A stretch of 64,000 nucleotides of DNA from Dyella telluris (lineage in GTDB: Bacteria > Pseudomonadota > Gammaproteobacteria > Xanthomonadales > Rhodanobacteraceae), in contig NZ_CP060412.1 of the NCBI RefSeq assembly GCF_014297575.1, forward strand, positions 496,001 to 560,000, given 5' to 3'. The notes below the pieces were generated by a model. It had not been told where the DNA came from and made no database searches. It saw nothing but the letters and a program-made list of their open reading frames with translations. A program made the position numbers and the translations under genes. Shown here in pieces: positions 42,891 through 51,738 of this stretch (position 1 is the first letter of the stretch; each line of letters begins with the position of its first letter).

Positions 42891-43928
42891 TCAGGGCGTG
42901 CCGATATCCAGCACCACGCGCCCCTGGATGTTTCCATCGCGCAATCCCTGCAGCACGTCGTTCACGTCTTCCAGTTTGCGCCGCTCGATGGTCGGCACGA
43001 TCTTCCCTTCCGTTGCGAAAGCCACGGCTTCGGCAAGATCCTTGCGCGTGCCCACGATGGAGCCGCGGATGGTGAGTCGTTTCAGCACTACGTCGAAAAT
43101 CGGCGTGGCGAAATCACCGGGCGGCAGTCCCACCAGGCTCATGGTTCCGCGTCGGCGGGTAAAGCCCAGCGCCTGCGAGAACGCCGGCGGCGATACGGCC
43201 GTCACCAGCACGCCGTGCGCACCGCCGCCGGTGACGTCGAGCACCTCCTCCACCGCCTTGGGCTGGCGCGCATCCACCGTTGCGGATGCACCCAGCTTGC
43301 GCGCAAGGGCGAGCTTGTCTTCGGCCACATCCACCGCGACCACCTGCAGGCCCATCGCCGTCGCATATTGGATGGCCAGATGGCCCAGGCCACCGATGCC
43401 GGAGATGGCGAGCCATTCGCCCGGCCGCGCCTCCGTTTCACGGATGCCCTTGTAGGTCGTCACGCCGGCACAGAGGATCGGCGCCATCGCCGCGAAGTCC
43501 ACGTCCTGGGGAAGGCGCGCCACATAGGCGGCATTGCCGATGGCGTATTCGGCGAAGCTGCCGTCCACGCTGTAGCCACTGTCGTGCTGCGTTTCGCACA
43601 GCGTTTCCCAACCGGTGATGCAGTACTCGCAGTGACCGCAGGCGTCGTGCAGCCAGGCGATGCCCACGGCGTCGCCCACCTTGAGGTTCTCCACGCCCTC
43701 GCCCAGCGCCGCCACCACACCGACGCCCTCATGACCAGGGATGAAAGGAGGGTTCGGCTTGGCTGGCCAATCGCCATCGACCGCGTGCACGTCGGTATGG
43801 CAGACGCCAGTGCAAACGATCTTCACCAGCACCTCGCCGCGCGACGGCACCGGCACGGGCACTTCCTCGATGCGCAAGGGTTCACCGAAGCGGTGCGCCA
43901 CGGCAGCTTTCATCGTCCTGGGGGTCAT
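42891..43928 (-). CDS. adhP: Zinc-dependent alcohol dehydrogenase, AdhP type
   Basis: A 345-residue MDR dehydrogenase. Catalytic zinc ligands: C43 (CTGVCHTDVHA), H66 (GHEGVG) and C153 (ILCAGVTTY); structural zinc: C97, C100, C103, C111 (CGHCEYCITGWETLC). The NAD site is SGIGGLGHLAI (about 176-186). It oxidises primary alcohols to aldehydes, or the reverse. It lacks the long N-terminal extension that an earlier start (44051) would add; the ATG at 43928 follows GAGGAGCAC. 284 bases to the next gene hold a terminator and presumably its promoter. Confidence 0.93.
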   Translation of the reverse strand: MTPRTMKAAVAHRFGEPLRIEEVPVPVPSRGEVLVKIVCTGVCHTDVHAVDGDWPAKPNPPFIPGHEGVGVVAALGEGVENLKVGDAVGIAWLHDACGHCEYCITGWETLCETQHDSGYSVDGSFAEYAIGNAAYVARLPQDVDFAAMAPILCAGVTTYKGIRETEARPGEWLAISGIGGLGHLAIQYATAMGLQVVAVDVAEDKLALARKLGASATVDARQPKAVEEVLDVTGGGAHGVLVTAVSPPAFSQALGFTRRRGTMSLVGLPPGDFATPIFDVVLKRLTIRGSIVGTRKDLAEAVAFATEGKIVPTIERRKLEDVNDVLQGLRDGNIQGRVVLDIGTP

Positions 43929-44167
43929 GCAGTGCTCCTCGAGTCGTGAGACGCCACGGCCGTGCCACTTCGTGTAGCCAACGTCGCCGTGCACATCGGG
44001 TGTGACCTCGAAAAGATGCCGTGCGCAGCGTGATGGCAGGGTGACCAGCATGCGGGCCAGTGCGGCATGGTGGCGCTGCGCTTCGGCGCACGCGTACGGT
44101 CAATGACGAAGCACTCTGCCGGCTTTTGCGTGCCTGGCACGATTCGCAGCATGGCGGCGTGCACCAA

Positions 44168-44198
44168 AAAAAAGCCGGCATGATGCCGGCCTTTTTCC
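44168..44198 (-). terminator. Rho-independent terminator between adhP region and GltB-like gene
   Basis: GCCGGC stem with inner loop ATGAT, flanked by an A8 run on the left and T5 on the right, so on the minus strand the stem is followed by eight T residues. It ends the gene at 44213-45736; on the plus strand CTTTTT also follows the stem. Confidence 0.85.
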
Positions 44199-44212
44199 GA
44201 TACGGATGACGA

Positions 44213-45736
44213 TCAGCCCCGTGGCGACGGCGCCTGTGGCACTACCGGATACGGATACAGTTTCACCAACGGCACCGACAGGCCATCGTCGCCCACCACG
44301 CGGCAGTGCGTGCGGTTGAGCTGGCGTGGCTCGTCCACGCCACAGCTGTGCGCGATGATGCCCACTTCCTTCATCACGTTGGTGGCGTAGTGCGCCACGC
44401 GCTCGCTCTTGTCCGCCACCACCAGGCCGCGCTGCAACTTGGGATTCTGCGTGGTGATGCCGGTGGGACAGGTGTTGCGGTTGCACTGCAACGACTGGAT
44501 GCACCCCAGCGCCAGCATGAAGCCGCGCGCCGAGTTGACGAAATCCGCGCCCATCGAAAGTGCCCATGCCACGTCGTAGGCGGTGATGCACTTGCCGGAG
44601 CAGATCACCTTGACGCGATCGCGCAGGCCCTGCACCACCAGCATGTCGACCAGCGCCGGCAAGGCCTCGTGCAGCGGCAGGCCCACGCCTTCCATGAGCG
44701 TTTGCGGGGCCGCGCCCGTGCCGCCTTCCGAACCGTCCACGATGATGAAGTCGGGAGCGCTTTCGATGCCGCGCTTCTTCACTTCCTGGCAAAGGTCGGC
44801 GATCCAGTCGACACCACCGAATACCGCCTTGAAGCCCACCGGCTTGCCGGTGAGTTCGCGGATGTGATGGATGGAATCCATCAGCTCCTGCACGTTGCCG
44901 ATATCCAGGTGACGGTTGGGGCTCTGCGAATCCTCACCCACGGGAATGCCGCGGATGGCGGCGATTTCCGGCGTGACCTTGGCCGCCGGCAGCAGCCCGC
45001 CCATGCCGGGCTTGGCGCCCTGGCCGAGCTTGATGCTGACCATCTTCACCTGCTCATGCGCGCAGATGGCGAGCAGCTTGTTGTCATCCAGCTTGCCATC
45101 GGGCGTGCGCACGCCGTACTTGGCAGTGCCGATCTCGAAAATGATGTCGCAGCCGCCTTCGAGGTGGTACGGCGCCAGGCCGCCCTCACCCGTATCCATC
45201 CAGATACCGGCCTTTTTCGCGCCGTGCGACAACGCGCGCACCGCCGGCGCGGACAGCGCGCCGAAGCTCATTGCCGAGATGTTGAAGAAAGCGGAATGCG
45301 TGTAGGGCTGACGCGAGTACGGGCCCAGCGTCACCGGCAACGGCGTCACATGCTTCTCGCCCAGTGCGGGGAACGGCGCATTGACGAAGAACGGCACGCC
45401 TTCGCCACGCAGGTCGCGGGTGGAACCGAACGCGTTGGTGTTCTCTGCGTTCTTCGCCGCGCGGTAAACCCACATGCGCTGCGCACGGTTGAACGGCAGC
45501 TCTTCACGGTCGCTGGAATACAAGTACTGGCGAAAGAATTCGCCCAGGTGCAGGAACCAGTAACGGAAGTGGCCGATGACCGGAAAGTTGCGCAGCACGG
45601 AGTTGCTGGTCTGGTTGCGGTCGACCAGCCAGACCACGCCCACTACCACCACCAGCAGGGCCAGCAACAACAGGAACAGGGCGGCGAACGTCTCGACGAC
45701 GACGACCAGCCAATGCGCGAATCCCGATGATTCCAT
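44213..45736 (-). CDS. Membrane-anchored FMN-binding glutamate synthase family protein
   Basis: A 507-residue protein. Residues 8-38 form one or two hydrophobic helices, then a glutamate synthase large-subunit-like FMN domain from about residue 110. Blocks: ISAMSFGALSAPAVRALSHG, AKVTPEIAAIRGIPVG, DFIIVDGSEGGTGAAPQTL and CSGKCITAYDV; the iron-sulfur loop CIQSLQCNRNTC has the C-x5-C-x4-C spacing of GltS 3Fe-4S centres. It has no amidotransferase domain, so it is not a complete GltB. It may use ammonia or reduce another substrate at the membrane. The ATG at 45736 follows CCGGAGAGAG. Confidence 0.88.
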   Translation of the reverse strand: MESSGFAHWLVVVVETFAALFLLLLALLVVVVGVVWLVDRNQTSNSVLRNFPVIGHFRYWFLHLGEFFRQYLYSSDREELPFNRAQRMWVYRAAKNAENTNAFGSTRDLRGEGVPFFVNAPFPALGEKHVTPLPVTLGPYSRQPYTHSAFFNISAMSFGALSAPAVRALSHGAKKAGIWMDTGEGGLAPYHLEGGCDIIFEIGTAKYGVRTPDGKLDDNKLLAICAHEQVKMVSIKLGQGAKPGMGGLLPAAKVTPEIAAIRGIPVGEDSQSPNRHLDIGNVQELMDSIHHIRELTGKPVGFKAVFGGVDWIADLCQEVKKRGIESAPDFIIVDGSEGGTGAAPQTLMEGVGLPLHEALPALVDMLVVQGLRDRVKVICSGKCITAYDVAWALSMGADFVNSARGFMLALGCIQSLQCNRNTCPTGITTQNPKLQRGLVVADKSERVAHYATNVMKEVGIIAHSCGVDEPRQLNRTHCRVVGDDGLSVPLVKLYPYPVVPQAPSPRG

Positions 45737-45828
45737 CACTCTCTCCGGTGGTTAGCTGTGTACTCCGCCCCTCCGGGCGGATGATTGATTCTGCGACGAT
45801 GCCGTTTCAAATGCAGCGGCACGCGTCC

Positions 45829-45853
45829 ATGCCCCAACCAGGGGGTGGGGCAT
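45829..45853 (-). terminator. Hairpin downstream of purT
   Basis: ATGCCCCA (45829-45836) with TGGGGCAT (45846-45853), 8-bp stem with a 9-nt loop, seven bases after the purT stop on the minus strand. No U-tract follows. A further small stem TCCGCCC/GGGCGGA lies at 45764-45781. Confidence 0.45.
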
Positions 45854-45859
45854 CCGCCC

Positions 45860-47041
45860 TCAGAGCTCGATGCGCAGTGCCTTGGCCGCGCGGATCGCCT
45901 TGGCCTTGGCCGCTTCGATAGTCTCGTCGCGCGCCAGAGTGACGGCCATGCGGCGGCGGCCCTTCACCGTCGGCTTGCCGAAGATGCGCAACTGCGTATC
46001 TGCTTCCAGCAATGCATCGGCAACGCCATGGTAACGGGGCGCAGTACCCTCGCCTTCCACCAATACCGCGCAGGACGCCGACGGTCCCCACTGGCGGATC
46101 ACGGGAATCGGCAGGCCCAGGATGGCGCGCGCGTGCAGCGCGAATTCCGAAAGGTCCTGCGACACCAGCGTCACCAGGCCAGTGTCATGCGGGCGCGGGC
46201 TCACTTCCGAGAAGATCACGGCGTCGCCTTTCACGAAGAACTCCACGCCAAACACGCCCCAGCCGCCCAGCGCACCGGTGATGGCCTCCGCCTGGCGCTG
46301 TGCCTCGGCCCATGCCACCGGGCTCATCGGCTGCGGCTGCCATGATTCGCGATAGTCGCCGTCTTCCTGGCGATGACCGATCGGCGCGCAGAAGCTGACA
46401 CCGTCCTTGTGGCGCACGGTAAGCAGGGTGATCTCGTAATCGAAATCGACGAAACCTTCGACGATCACCCGGCCCTTGCCGGCACGACCGCCGGACTGTG
46501 CGTAGTCCCAGGCATGCCGCAATTCGCCTTCGTCCCGGACCACGCTTTGCCCCTTGCCGGACGAGCTCATCACCGGCTTGATGACGAACGGCAGGCCGAT
46601 CGATGCGGCCGCGTCACGGTACTCCGCTTCGGTATCGCAGAAGCGGTAGCGTGAGGTCGGCAGGTTCAGCTCTTCAGCAGCCAGGCGGCGGATGCCTTCG
46701 CGATCCATGGTCAGCCACGCCGCGCGGGCGGTAGGGATCACGCGCAGGCCCGCCTTTTCCAGCTCCACCAGCGTGGGCGTGTGGATGGCCTCGATCTCCG
46801 GCACCACCAGATCCGGCTGCTCCTTCTCGATCACCGCGCGCAGGGCCGCGCCGTCCAGCATGTCGATGACATGGCTGCGATGCGCCACCTGCATGGCCGG
46901 CGCGTCCGGGTAGCGGTCCACCGCGATGACTTCCACGGCATAGCGCTGCAGCTCGATGGCCACCTCTTTGCCCAGCTCCCCCGACCCCAGCAGCAGCACG
47001 CGCAACGCATGGTCGGAATAAGGCGTGCCAAAGGGCTTCAT
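45860..47041 (-). CDS. purT: Formate-dependent phosphoribosylglycinamide formyltransferase
   Basis: A 393-residue ATP-grasp enzyme that formylates glycinamide ribonucleotide using formate and ATP, a step of purine synthesis. N-terminal substrate part [23 protein letters not shown]-grasp blocks [19 protein letters not shown] (P-loop) and [20 protein letters not shown] (metal ligands), with [10 protein letters not shown] nearby. Length agrees with E. coli PurT (392). The start at 47041 follows GGAGAGACCC. No other purine gene is nearby. Confidence 0.96.
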   Translation of the reverse strand: MKPFGTPYSDHALRVLLLGSGELGKEVAIELQRYAVEVIAVDRYPDAPAMQVAHRSHVIDMLDGAALRAVIEKEQPDLVVPEIEAIHTPTLVELEKAGLRVIPTARAAWLTMDREGIRRLAAEELNLPTSRYRFCDTEAEYRDAAASIGLPFVIKPVMSSSGKGQSVVRDEGELRHAWDYAQSGGRAGKGRVIVEGFVDFDYEITLLTVRHKDGVSFCAPIGHRQEDGDYRESWQPQPMSPVAWAEAQRQAEAITGALGGWGVFGVEFFVKGDAVIFSEVSPRPHDTGLVTLVSQDLSEFALHARAILGLPIPVIRQWGPSASCAVLVEGEGTAPRYHGVADALLEADTQLRIFGKPTVKGRRRMAVTLARDETIEAAKAKAIRAAKALRIEL

Positions 47042-47186
47042 GGGTCTCTCCGGAGGTGACAAAGCGCCATTGTAAGCGGGCCATTGATGGATCGCGCCAC
47101 ACGCGCCCGGTCATCACGCAGATTCCATTGACGAACGTCACGGACCGGCGTTCACTGCAACCGTCGCCGTCCCCACGGATAGACCC

Positions 47187-48689
47187 ATGCGCAAGTGGCT
47201 TGCCACGCTGCCATTGGTGCTCGCACTGAGCCCTGCCCCCGCGGTTCTTGCACGGGCCGTGGAAGCTGCGCCCGGAACCACCACCACGTGGATGACGGTG
47301 ATGCTGGCCGGCCAGCGCATCGGCCACCTGCGCCTGGACCGCAGCCTGGGCGGAAACGTGGTGACCACCACGCAGGACCTGAAGATTGAGCTCAACCGTA
47401 ACGGCAGCGTCGTGCCCATGGAGGTGCTGACGCGCAGCGTGGAAACGCTGGACGGCCAACCGCTGGGCTTCTATTCCCGCAGCACTCTTTCAAATGCCGA
47501 CAGCATCGTCGATGGCCAACGCCAGGCTGACGGCAGCTATGCAGTCACTTCCACCGTTGCCGGACTGGCCACCCACACCTCCCTGGTGTGGCCAACGGGC
47601 GCATTGCTCAGTGACGGCCAACGAAAGGCCATGGCCAGCGCCATCGACCGCACCGGACAGTACACGCTGAGCCTGTTCGACCCTTCCACCCGGGCCGTAG
47701 CCTCGGTGGAGGTGGAAGTGCTCGGCAACGAGTGGATCACCCTTCCGGACGGCCCGGAGTGGCTCAACCACCAGCGCGAGGTGTTGCAGACCTCGCGCGA
47801 CGTGCAGCGCATGGACCTGTGGATCAACGCACGCGGCGAAACCCGCAAGGGCGAGCTGCAGATGCTCGGCCACCAGTTGGATATGCTGGCTTGCAGCGAG
47901 ACGTGCGCGCTGGCCCCGGTGCAGGAGATCGACATGCTCCGTGCCGCCATGGTGGATTCGCCCTCTCCCGTCACGGCATCCATGCGCCGTGGTGGACTGC
48001 GCTATCTCATCCACAGCGGGGACGAGAACATCCAGCCGCTGATCGCCACGGACGAGCAGCGCATCACGCCCCTTGGGCATGGCGACTGGCTGGTGGAGGT
48101 GGGTGATGCTTTGCCCGGCGGGCAACCACCACCGAGTGCGGAGGACGCCCTTCCAAACGCCTGGCTGCAATCCGATGCGCCGGAAGTGCGCGTGCTGGCG
48201 GTCAGGGCGGCAGGCCGTGACGGCAGCGACCTGCAGAAGATGGCCCGGCTGCGCGATTTCGTCAGCAGCTACATCATCGAACGCGGCAAGGATGTCGGGT
48301 ATGCCTCCGCCGTCGAGGTCGTGCGGACGCGCAAGGGCGACTGCAAGGAATCAGCGGTGCTGCTGGCTGCGCTGGCCCGGGCCGAGGGCATTCCGGCCCG
48401 CGTGGTGTCCGGCATGGTCTACGCCAACCGCTACGGCGGCAGCTCGCAGGTTTTCGTGCCACACGCCTGGGTGCAGGCCTGGGTCGATGGTCGCTGGCAG
48501 AGCTATGACGCCGCCCTTGGCCATTTCGACAGCAGCCACATCGCCCTGGACAGCGGTGACGGTAATCCGTGGCACTTCACCAACCTGGCCAACCTGTTCG
48601 GCCAGATGCACATCGCCCAGATCAGCCCGGCGCCGGAGTTGGCCCACTCCGTGCCGCGAGGCGCTGCGGTGGCCACCCGTGACTGGTGA
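47187..48689 (+). CDS. Secreted transglutaminase-like domain protein
   Basis: A 500-residue protein with a signal peptide (MRKWLATLPLVLALSPAPAV). The first 350 residues contain beta-rich repeats typical of DUF3857/DUF3858-like companions; the C-terminal transglutaminase core has the Cys in RKGDCKESAVLLAAL (C386), the His in FVPHAWVQAWVD (H426) and an Asp at SYDAALG (D441), an intact triad. Such periplasmic proteins may cross-link or cleave peptides. The ATG at 47187 has no strong ribosome binding site. It lies upstream of the SPFH gene on the same strand, 65 bases apart. Confidence 0.85.
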   Translation: MRKWLATLPLVLALSPAPAVLARAVEAAPGTTTTWMTVMLAGQRIGHLRLDRSLGGNVVTTTQDLKIELNRNGSVVPMEVLTRSVETLDGQPLGFYSRSTLSNADSIVDGQRQADGSYAVTSTVAGLATHTSLVWPTGALLSDGQRKAMASAIDRTGQYTLSLFDPSTRAVASVEVEVLGNEWITLPDGPEWLNHQREVLQTSRDVQRMDLWINARGETRKGELQMLGHQLDMLACSETCALAPVQEIDMLRAAMVDSPSPVTASMRRGGLRYLIHSGDENIQPLIATDEQRITPLGHGDWLVEVGDALPGGQPPPSAEDALPNAWLQSDAPEVRVLAVRAAGRDGSDLQKMARLRDFVSSYIIERGKDVGYASAVEVVRTRKGDCKESAVLLAALARAEGIPARVVSGMVYANRYGGSSQVFVPHAWVQAWVDGRWQSYDAALGHFDSSHIALDSGDGNPWHFTNLANLFGQMHIAQISPAPELAHSVPRGAAVATRDW

Positions 48690-48703
48690 CCCCCCTCCCT
48701 TGA

Positions 48704-48730
48704 AATTAGATATCACTTTGATATCTAATT
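48704..48730. promoter_or_regulatory. 12-bp perfect AT-rich inverted repeat (operator candidate) before SPFH gene
   Basis: AATTAGATATCA, spacer CTT, TGATATCTAATT. Located in an AT-rich island of a GC-rich genome, 15 bases after the upstream stop and 25 before the SPFH ATG. Likely a regulator binding site, possibly for the ribbon-helix-helix protein encoded downstream; that pairing is inference. Confidence 0.65.
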
Positions 48731-48731
48731 C

Positions 48732-48750
48732 AGTCCTCCCAGGGAGGACT
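48732..48750 (+). promoter_or_regulatory. Hairpin covering the SPFH ribosome binding site
   Basis: AGTCCTCCC, A, GGGAGGACT: 9-bp stem with a single-base loop that contains the Shine-Dalgarno (GGAGG at 48743-48747) for the ATG at 48755. It may limit translation when folded; loop size makes the innermost pairs weak. Confidence 0.5.
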
Positions 48751-48754
48751 CCCC

Positions 48755-49624
48755 ATGAACGAACAGCAAGGCTTTTCGACCGCCGGCATTCCGACCGTCT
48801 TCGTTGTCTTTGTTCTTTTCCTGCTCGGCCTGGCCTGCGAGGGCTATGGCCTGGCGAGCCAGCATCTGGGCTATGCCGGACTGGGTGTCTTCATCCACGT
48901 CATCGCCGTGTTCATGACCAAGGGCTTCTTCCAGGTGGCGCCCAATGAAGGCCAGGTGCTGCAACTGTTCGGCAAGTACCACGGCACCGTTCGCGAGGAA
49001 GGCCTGCGCTGGACCAACCCCTTCTGCAGCCGTCGCCGCGTATCGCTGCGCGTGCGCAATTTCGAAAGCAGCAAACTCAAGGTCAACGACAGCGACGGCA
49101 ACCCCATCGAGATCGCCGCGGTGGTGGTGTGGCAGGTCATCGACACTGCAGAAGCGGTGTTCTGCGTGGACGACTACGAGAACTTCGTGACCATCCAGAG
49201 CGAGTCGGCCGTACGCCAGATGGCGCAGAACTACCCTTATGACGCCCACGACGACGGCAAGCCTGCACTGCGCAGCCACGGCGAAGTGATCAACAATCAC
49301 ATGCGCGACGAGATCCAGGCGCGACTGGACAAGGCCGGCGTGCGCGTCGTCGAAGCCCGCATCAGTCACCTCGCCTACGCGCAGGAAATCGCCCAGGCGA
49401 TGCTGCAGCGCCAGCAGGCAAGCGCCATCGTGGCGGCGCGCGAGCGCATCGTGGACGGCGCGGTGGGCATGGTGGCCATGGCGCTTGATCGTCTGAAGAC
49501 GCAGGGCGTGGTGGAGCTGGACGAAGAGCGCAAGGCCGCCATGGTCAGCAACCTGCTGGTGGTGCTGTGCGGCGACCGTTCCACACAACCGGTGGTGAAC
49601 GCCGGCACGCTCTATGGCGGCTGA
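48755..49624 (+). CDS. SPFH domain protein (stomatin/prohibitin family)
   Basis: A 289-residue protein with two N-terminal hydrophobic helices (about 12-30 and 38-58) and an SPFH domain: [60 protein letters not shown] and a C-terminal helix ([20 protein letters not shown]). SPFH proteins oligomerise and organise membrane microdomains. The start has GGGAGGACTCCCC upstream. Its last 11 bases overlap the small ribbon-helix-helix gene, so the two are expressed together. This pairing is also known from other bacteria. Confidence 0.9.
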   Translation: MNEQQGFSTAGIPTVFVVFVLFLLGLACEGYGLASQHLGYAGLGVFIHVIAVFMTKGFFQVAPNEGQVLQLFGKYHGTVREEGLRWTNPFCSRRRVSLRVRNFESSKLKVNDSDGNPIEIAAVVVWQVIDTAEAVFCVDDYENFVTIQSESAVRQMAQNYPYDAHDDGKPALRSHGEVINNHMRDEIQARLDKAGVRVVEARISHLAYAQEIAQAMLQRQQASAIVAARERIVDGAVGMVAMALDRLKTQGVVELDEERKAAMVSNLLVVLCGDRSTQPVVNAGTLYGG

Positions 49625-49805
49625 GAAGAAGGCCTACCCCTTACGCATCAGCGCTGCCGTGCTCGAAGCCATGCAGCGCTGGGCCGACGACGATCTGCGC
49701 AGCGTCAACGCGCAGATCGAGTTCGTTCTGCGCGAGGCGTTGCGCAAGCAGGGGCGGCTCAAGCGCGAGACCTCAGACCCGGTGCCCGACGACAACACCG
49801 ACTGA
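49614..49805 (+). CDS. Ribbon-helix-helix (Arc-like) DNA-binding protein
   Basis: A 63-residue protein: KKAYPLRISAAVLEAMQRWA is the N-terminal beta strand and first helix, then DDDLRSVNAQIEFVLREALR with NAQIE at the turn, the pattern of Arc/MetJ-type ribbon-helix-helix repressors. The tail is charged and disordered. It overlaps the 3' end of the SPFH gene by 11 bases. A small dimeric DNA-binding protein might autoregulate the operon through the 12-bp palindrome at 48704; this is inference. Confidence 0.85.
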   Translation: MAAEKKAYPLRISAAVLEAMQRWADDDLRSVNAQIEFVLREALRKQGRLKRETSDPVPDDNTD

Positions 49806-49900
49806 CGCCCCGGCGGGACCGCGTTGACTCCGATTCGACGCGACTTGCACGACGCGGGGACTAGCTTTTTCCACCGCCCGTCACGCCTGCGGAGAACGCC

Positions 49901-50104
49901 ATGACCAGCAACGAAACCTATCCCGCGCTGCCGGAAGGCCCCGTATTTTGCGAAGACTGTTCGCGGCCCGGCGCCAAGGTAGAGATGGAACCCCATCGCA
50001 CGCTGCCCCGGGAAGCCCGCCAGTGGGCCGAGGAACAGGGTGTGGAACTGCGGAGTTACCGCTGCCCCGATTGCGAAGCCATCCAGGTGTTCCGCGTCAG
50101 CTGA
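49901..50104 (+). CDS. Small zinc-ribbon-like protein
   Basis: A 67-residue protein with two Cys-x2-Cys motifs, FCEDCSRPG and YRCPDCEAIQVF, separated by about 35 residues, so a zinc ribbon or rubredoxin-like knuckle is probable. ATG follows CGGAGAACGCC. It is followed by a DUF1203 gene 77 bases later. No specific function recognised. Confidence 0.75.
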   Translation: MTSNETYPALPEGPVFCEDCSRPGAKVEMEPHRTLPREARQWAEEQGVELRSYRCPDCEAIQVFRVS

Positions 50105-50181
50105 CGGCGGCGCAAGAACCGGATATTCACCGCAGGTATCAGGCGCCACGATGGGATCATCAACCCCACGGAGTACCTGCC

Positions 50182-50646
50182 ATGCGCTTTCGCATTTCCG
50201 GCCTGCCGGCCGAACCGTTTGCCGAACTGTTCGCGCTTTCCGATGAAGCCCTGGCGGAGCGTCGCGCTGTGCGCGTGATCGCCGACACCGCCCACGGTTA
50301 TCCCTGCCGCATCAGCCTCACCGACGCCCAGGCCGGGCAAGCACTGATCCTGCTCAACTACGAGCACCAGCCGGCGAATTCTCCTTTCCGCTCAACTCAC
50401 GCCATCTACATCCGCCAAGGCGAAGAGCAGTTCGATCGCGTGGACGAGGTACCTGAGCAGTTGCGTCGACGCCTGTTGTCCGTGCGCGGGTTCGATGCCC
50501 AGGGCATGCTGCGGGATGCGGATGTCGCCCAGGGCACGGCATTGGAACCGCTGATCGAGCGCCTGTTCGCGGACGAAAAGGTGGCCTACCTGCACATCCA
50601 CATGGCCAGGCCCGGTTGCTACGCTGCTCGCGTGGACCGCGCCTGA
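50182..50646 (+). CDS. DUF1203 domain protein
   Basis: A 154-residue cytosolic protein matching DUF1203: MRFRISGLPAEPFAELFALS, YPCRISLTDAQAGQALILLN and FRSTHAIYIRQGEEQFDRVD, ending VAYLHIHMARPGCYAARVDR. No catalytic activity is known for the family. Start codon has GGAG at suitable distance. Convergent with the DUF423 gene, six bases away. Confidence 0.88.
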   Translation: MRFRISGLPAEPFAELFALSDEALAERRAVRVIADTAHGYPCRISLTDAQAGQALILLNYEHQPANSPFRSTHAIYIRQGEEQFDRVDEVPEQLRRRLLSVRGFDAQGMLRDADVAQGTALEPLIERLFADEKVAYLHIHMARPGCYAARVDRA

Positions 50647-50652
50647 CAGCCG

Positions 50653-51039
50653 TCAGCGCGCAGTGCGATCCACCCTGGCCGCCAGCGCCATGCCAAGGGC
50701 GATCCAGCCGACGATGAAGGCCACGCCGCCCAGCGGCGTGATTGCCCCGAACCAGCGCGGCGCACCCAGCGCGAGCGCGTAGAGGCTGCCACTGAAAAGC
50801 ACGATGCCGATGGCATACGCAGCCGTGGCGACGCGAGCCGCGCGCCCTGTTGGCGCCGTCGCGGCGAACACCAGCGCGAGCGCGTGCCAGAAGTGGTAGT
50901 TCACCGCCGTGTGCCACAGCTCCACGCCGCGATCGTCCAGCACGCCGCGCAGCGCGTGTGCGCCAAACGCGCCGAGGACCACGGCACTGGCGCCGGCCAG
51001 GCCGACCAGCAGCCCTGTCGGGAAGGCAGGTTGTCGCAT
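50653..51039 (-). CDS. DUF423 (YwdK-like) membrane protein
   Basis: A 128-residue membrane protein with four hydrophobic helices; the opening GLLVGLAGASAVVLGAFGAH and the next LWHTAVNYHFWHALALVFAA are hallmarks of DUF423/TMEM256. The family is widespread with unknown function. ATG at 51039 follows AGGAGCGACAAC. Divergent from the SCO gene, with 81 bases between starts. Confidence 0.9.
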   Translation of the reverse strand: MRQPAFPTGLLVGLAGASAVVLGAFGAHALRGVLDDRGVELWHTAVNYHFWHALALVFAATAPTGRAARVATAAYAIGIVLFSGSLYALALGAPRWFGAITPLGGVAFIVGWIALGMALAARVDRTAR

Positions 51040-51120
51040 GGTTGTCGCTCCTGGGCGTGCCGGGCTCCGGCAAGGCGGGCAGTGTCGTATGCTGGCGAAA
51101 TGATTCCCATCGATTCTCGC

Positions 51121-51738
51121 ATGAAGCTTTGTCGCACCCGTCGCTGGCTGATGCTGTTGATGCTGGCCTTTGGCGTCGTGATCCTTGCCGGCTGCCATCG
51201 CGACAACGGGATCGACTGGCGACTCACCAATGTCACCGGCCACATGCCCGACCTGGACTTCCGCCTGCTCGACGACCACGGCAAGAACGTCAGTGGCCAG
51301 GACTATCGCGGCAAGGTGGTGCTGCTCTACTTCGGCTACACGCACTGCCCGGATGTGTGCCCGCTGACCCTCGCCCAACTGCATGTGGTGATGCAGCGAC
51401 TGGGGCCACTTGCCGATGGCGCGCGCATCCTGTTCGTCAGCGTCGATCCGGCGCGTGACACGCCAGAAGTCATGCACGCCTACGTCAATGCCTTCGATCC
51501 GCGAGCGGTCGGGTTGTCGGGCTCGCCCCGTGACGTCGAGGCGCTGAGCAAGCGCTACCGTTCCGCATTCACGCGGGAACCCGATCGCGCGGGCGGCCAG
51601 TACGAAGTGACCCACAGCTCCGCCATCTATCTGTTCGACGGCGAAGGCAAGGCACGCCTGCTCGCCACGCCCAACAACTCGCAGGACGACCTGGTCCACG
51701 ACCTGCACCTGCTGCTGAGCCTGGGAACCCAGTCATGA
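51121..51738 (+). CDS. SCO1/SenC family copper chaperone lipoprotein
   Basis: A 205-residue thioredoxin-fold protein anchored in the membrane: the signal peptide ends VVILAGCHRDN, a lipoprotein signature. Copper-binding Cys pair is in HCPDVCPLTL; the partner His is in EVTHSSAIYLFD. SCO proteins mature the CuA centre of cytochrome c oxidase. Two starts are possible, 51100 (seven residues longer, preceded by TATGCT) and 51121; neither has a strong ribosome binding site. It overlaps the PCu(A)C gene by four bases, and a CtaG gene lies nearby, fitting an oxidase-assembly group. Confidence 0.9.
   Translation: MKLCRTRRWLMLLMLAFGVVILAGCHRDNGIDWRLTNVTGHMPDLDFRLLDDHGKNVSGQDYRGKVVLLYFGYTHCPDVCPLTLAQLHVVMQRLGPLADGARILFVSVDPARDTPEVMHAYVNAFDPRAVGLSGSPRDVEALSKRYRSAFTREPDRAGGQYEVTHSSAIYLFDGEGKARLLATPNNSQDDLVHDLHLLLSLGTQS

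Noticed and set aside
44137..44151. Second sigma-54 promoter (TGGCACGATTCGCA)
   Set aside because: The GG and GC dinucleotides are 10 rather than 12 bases apart, and no gene starts at a suitable distance.
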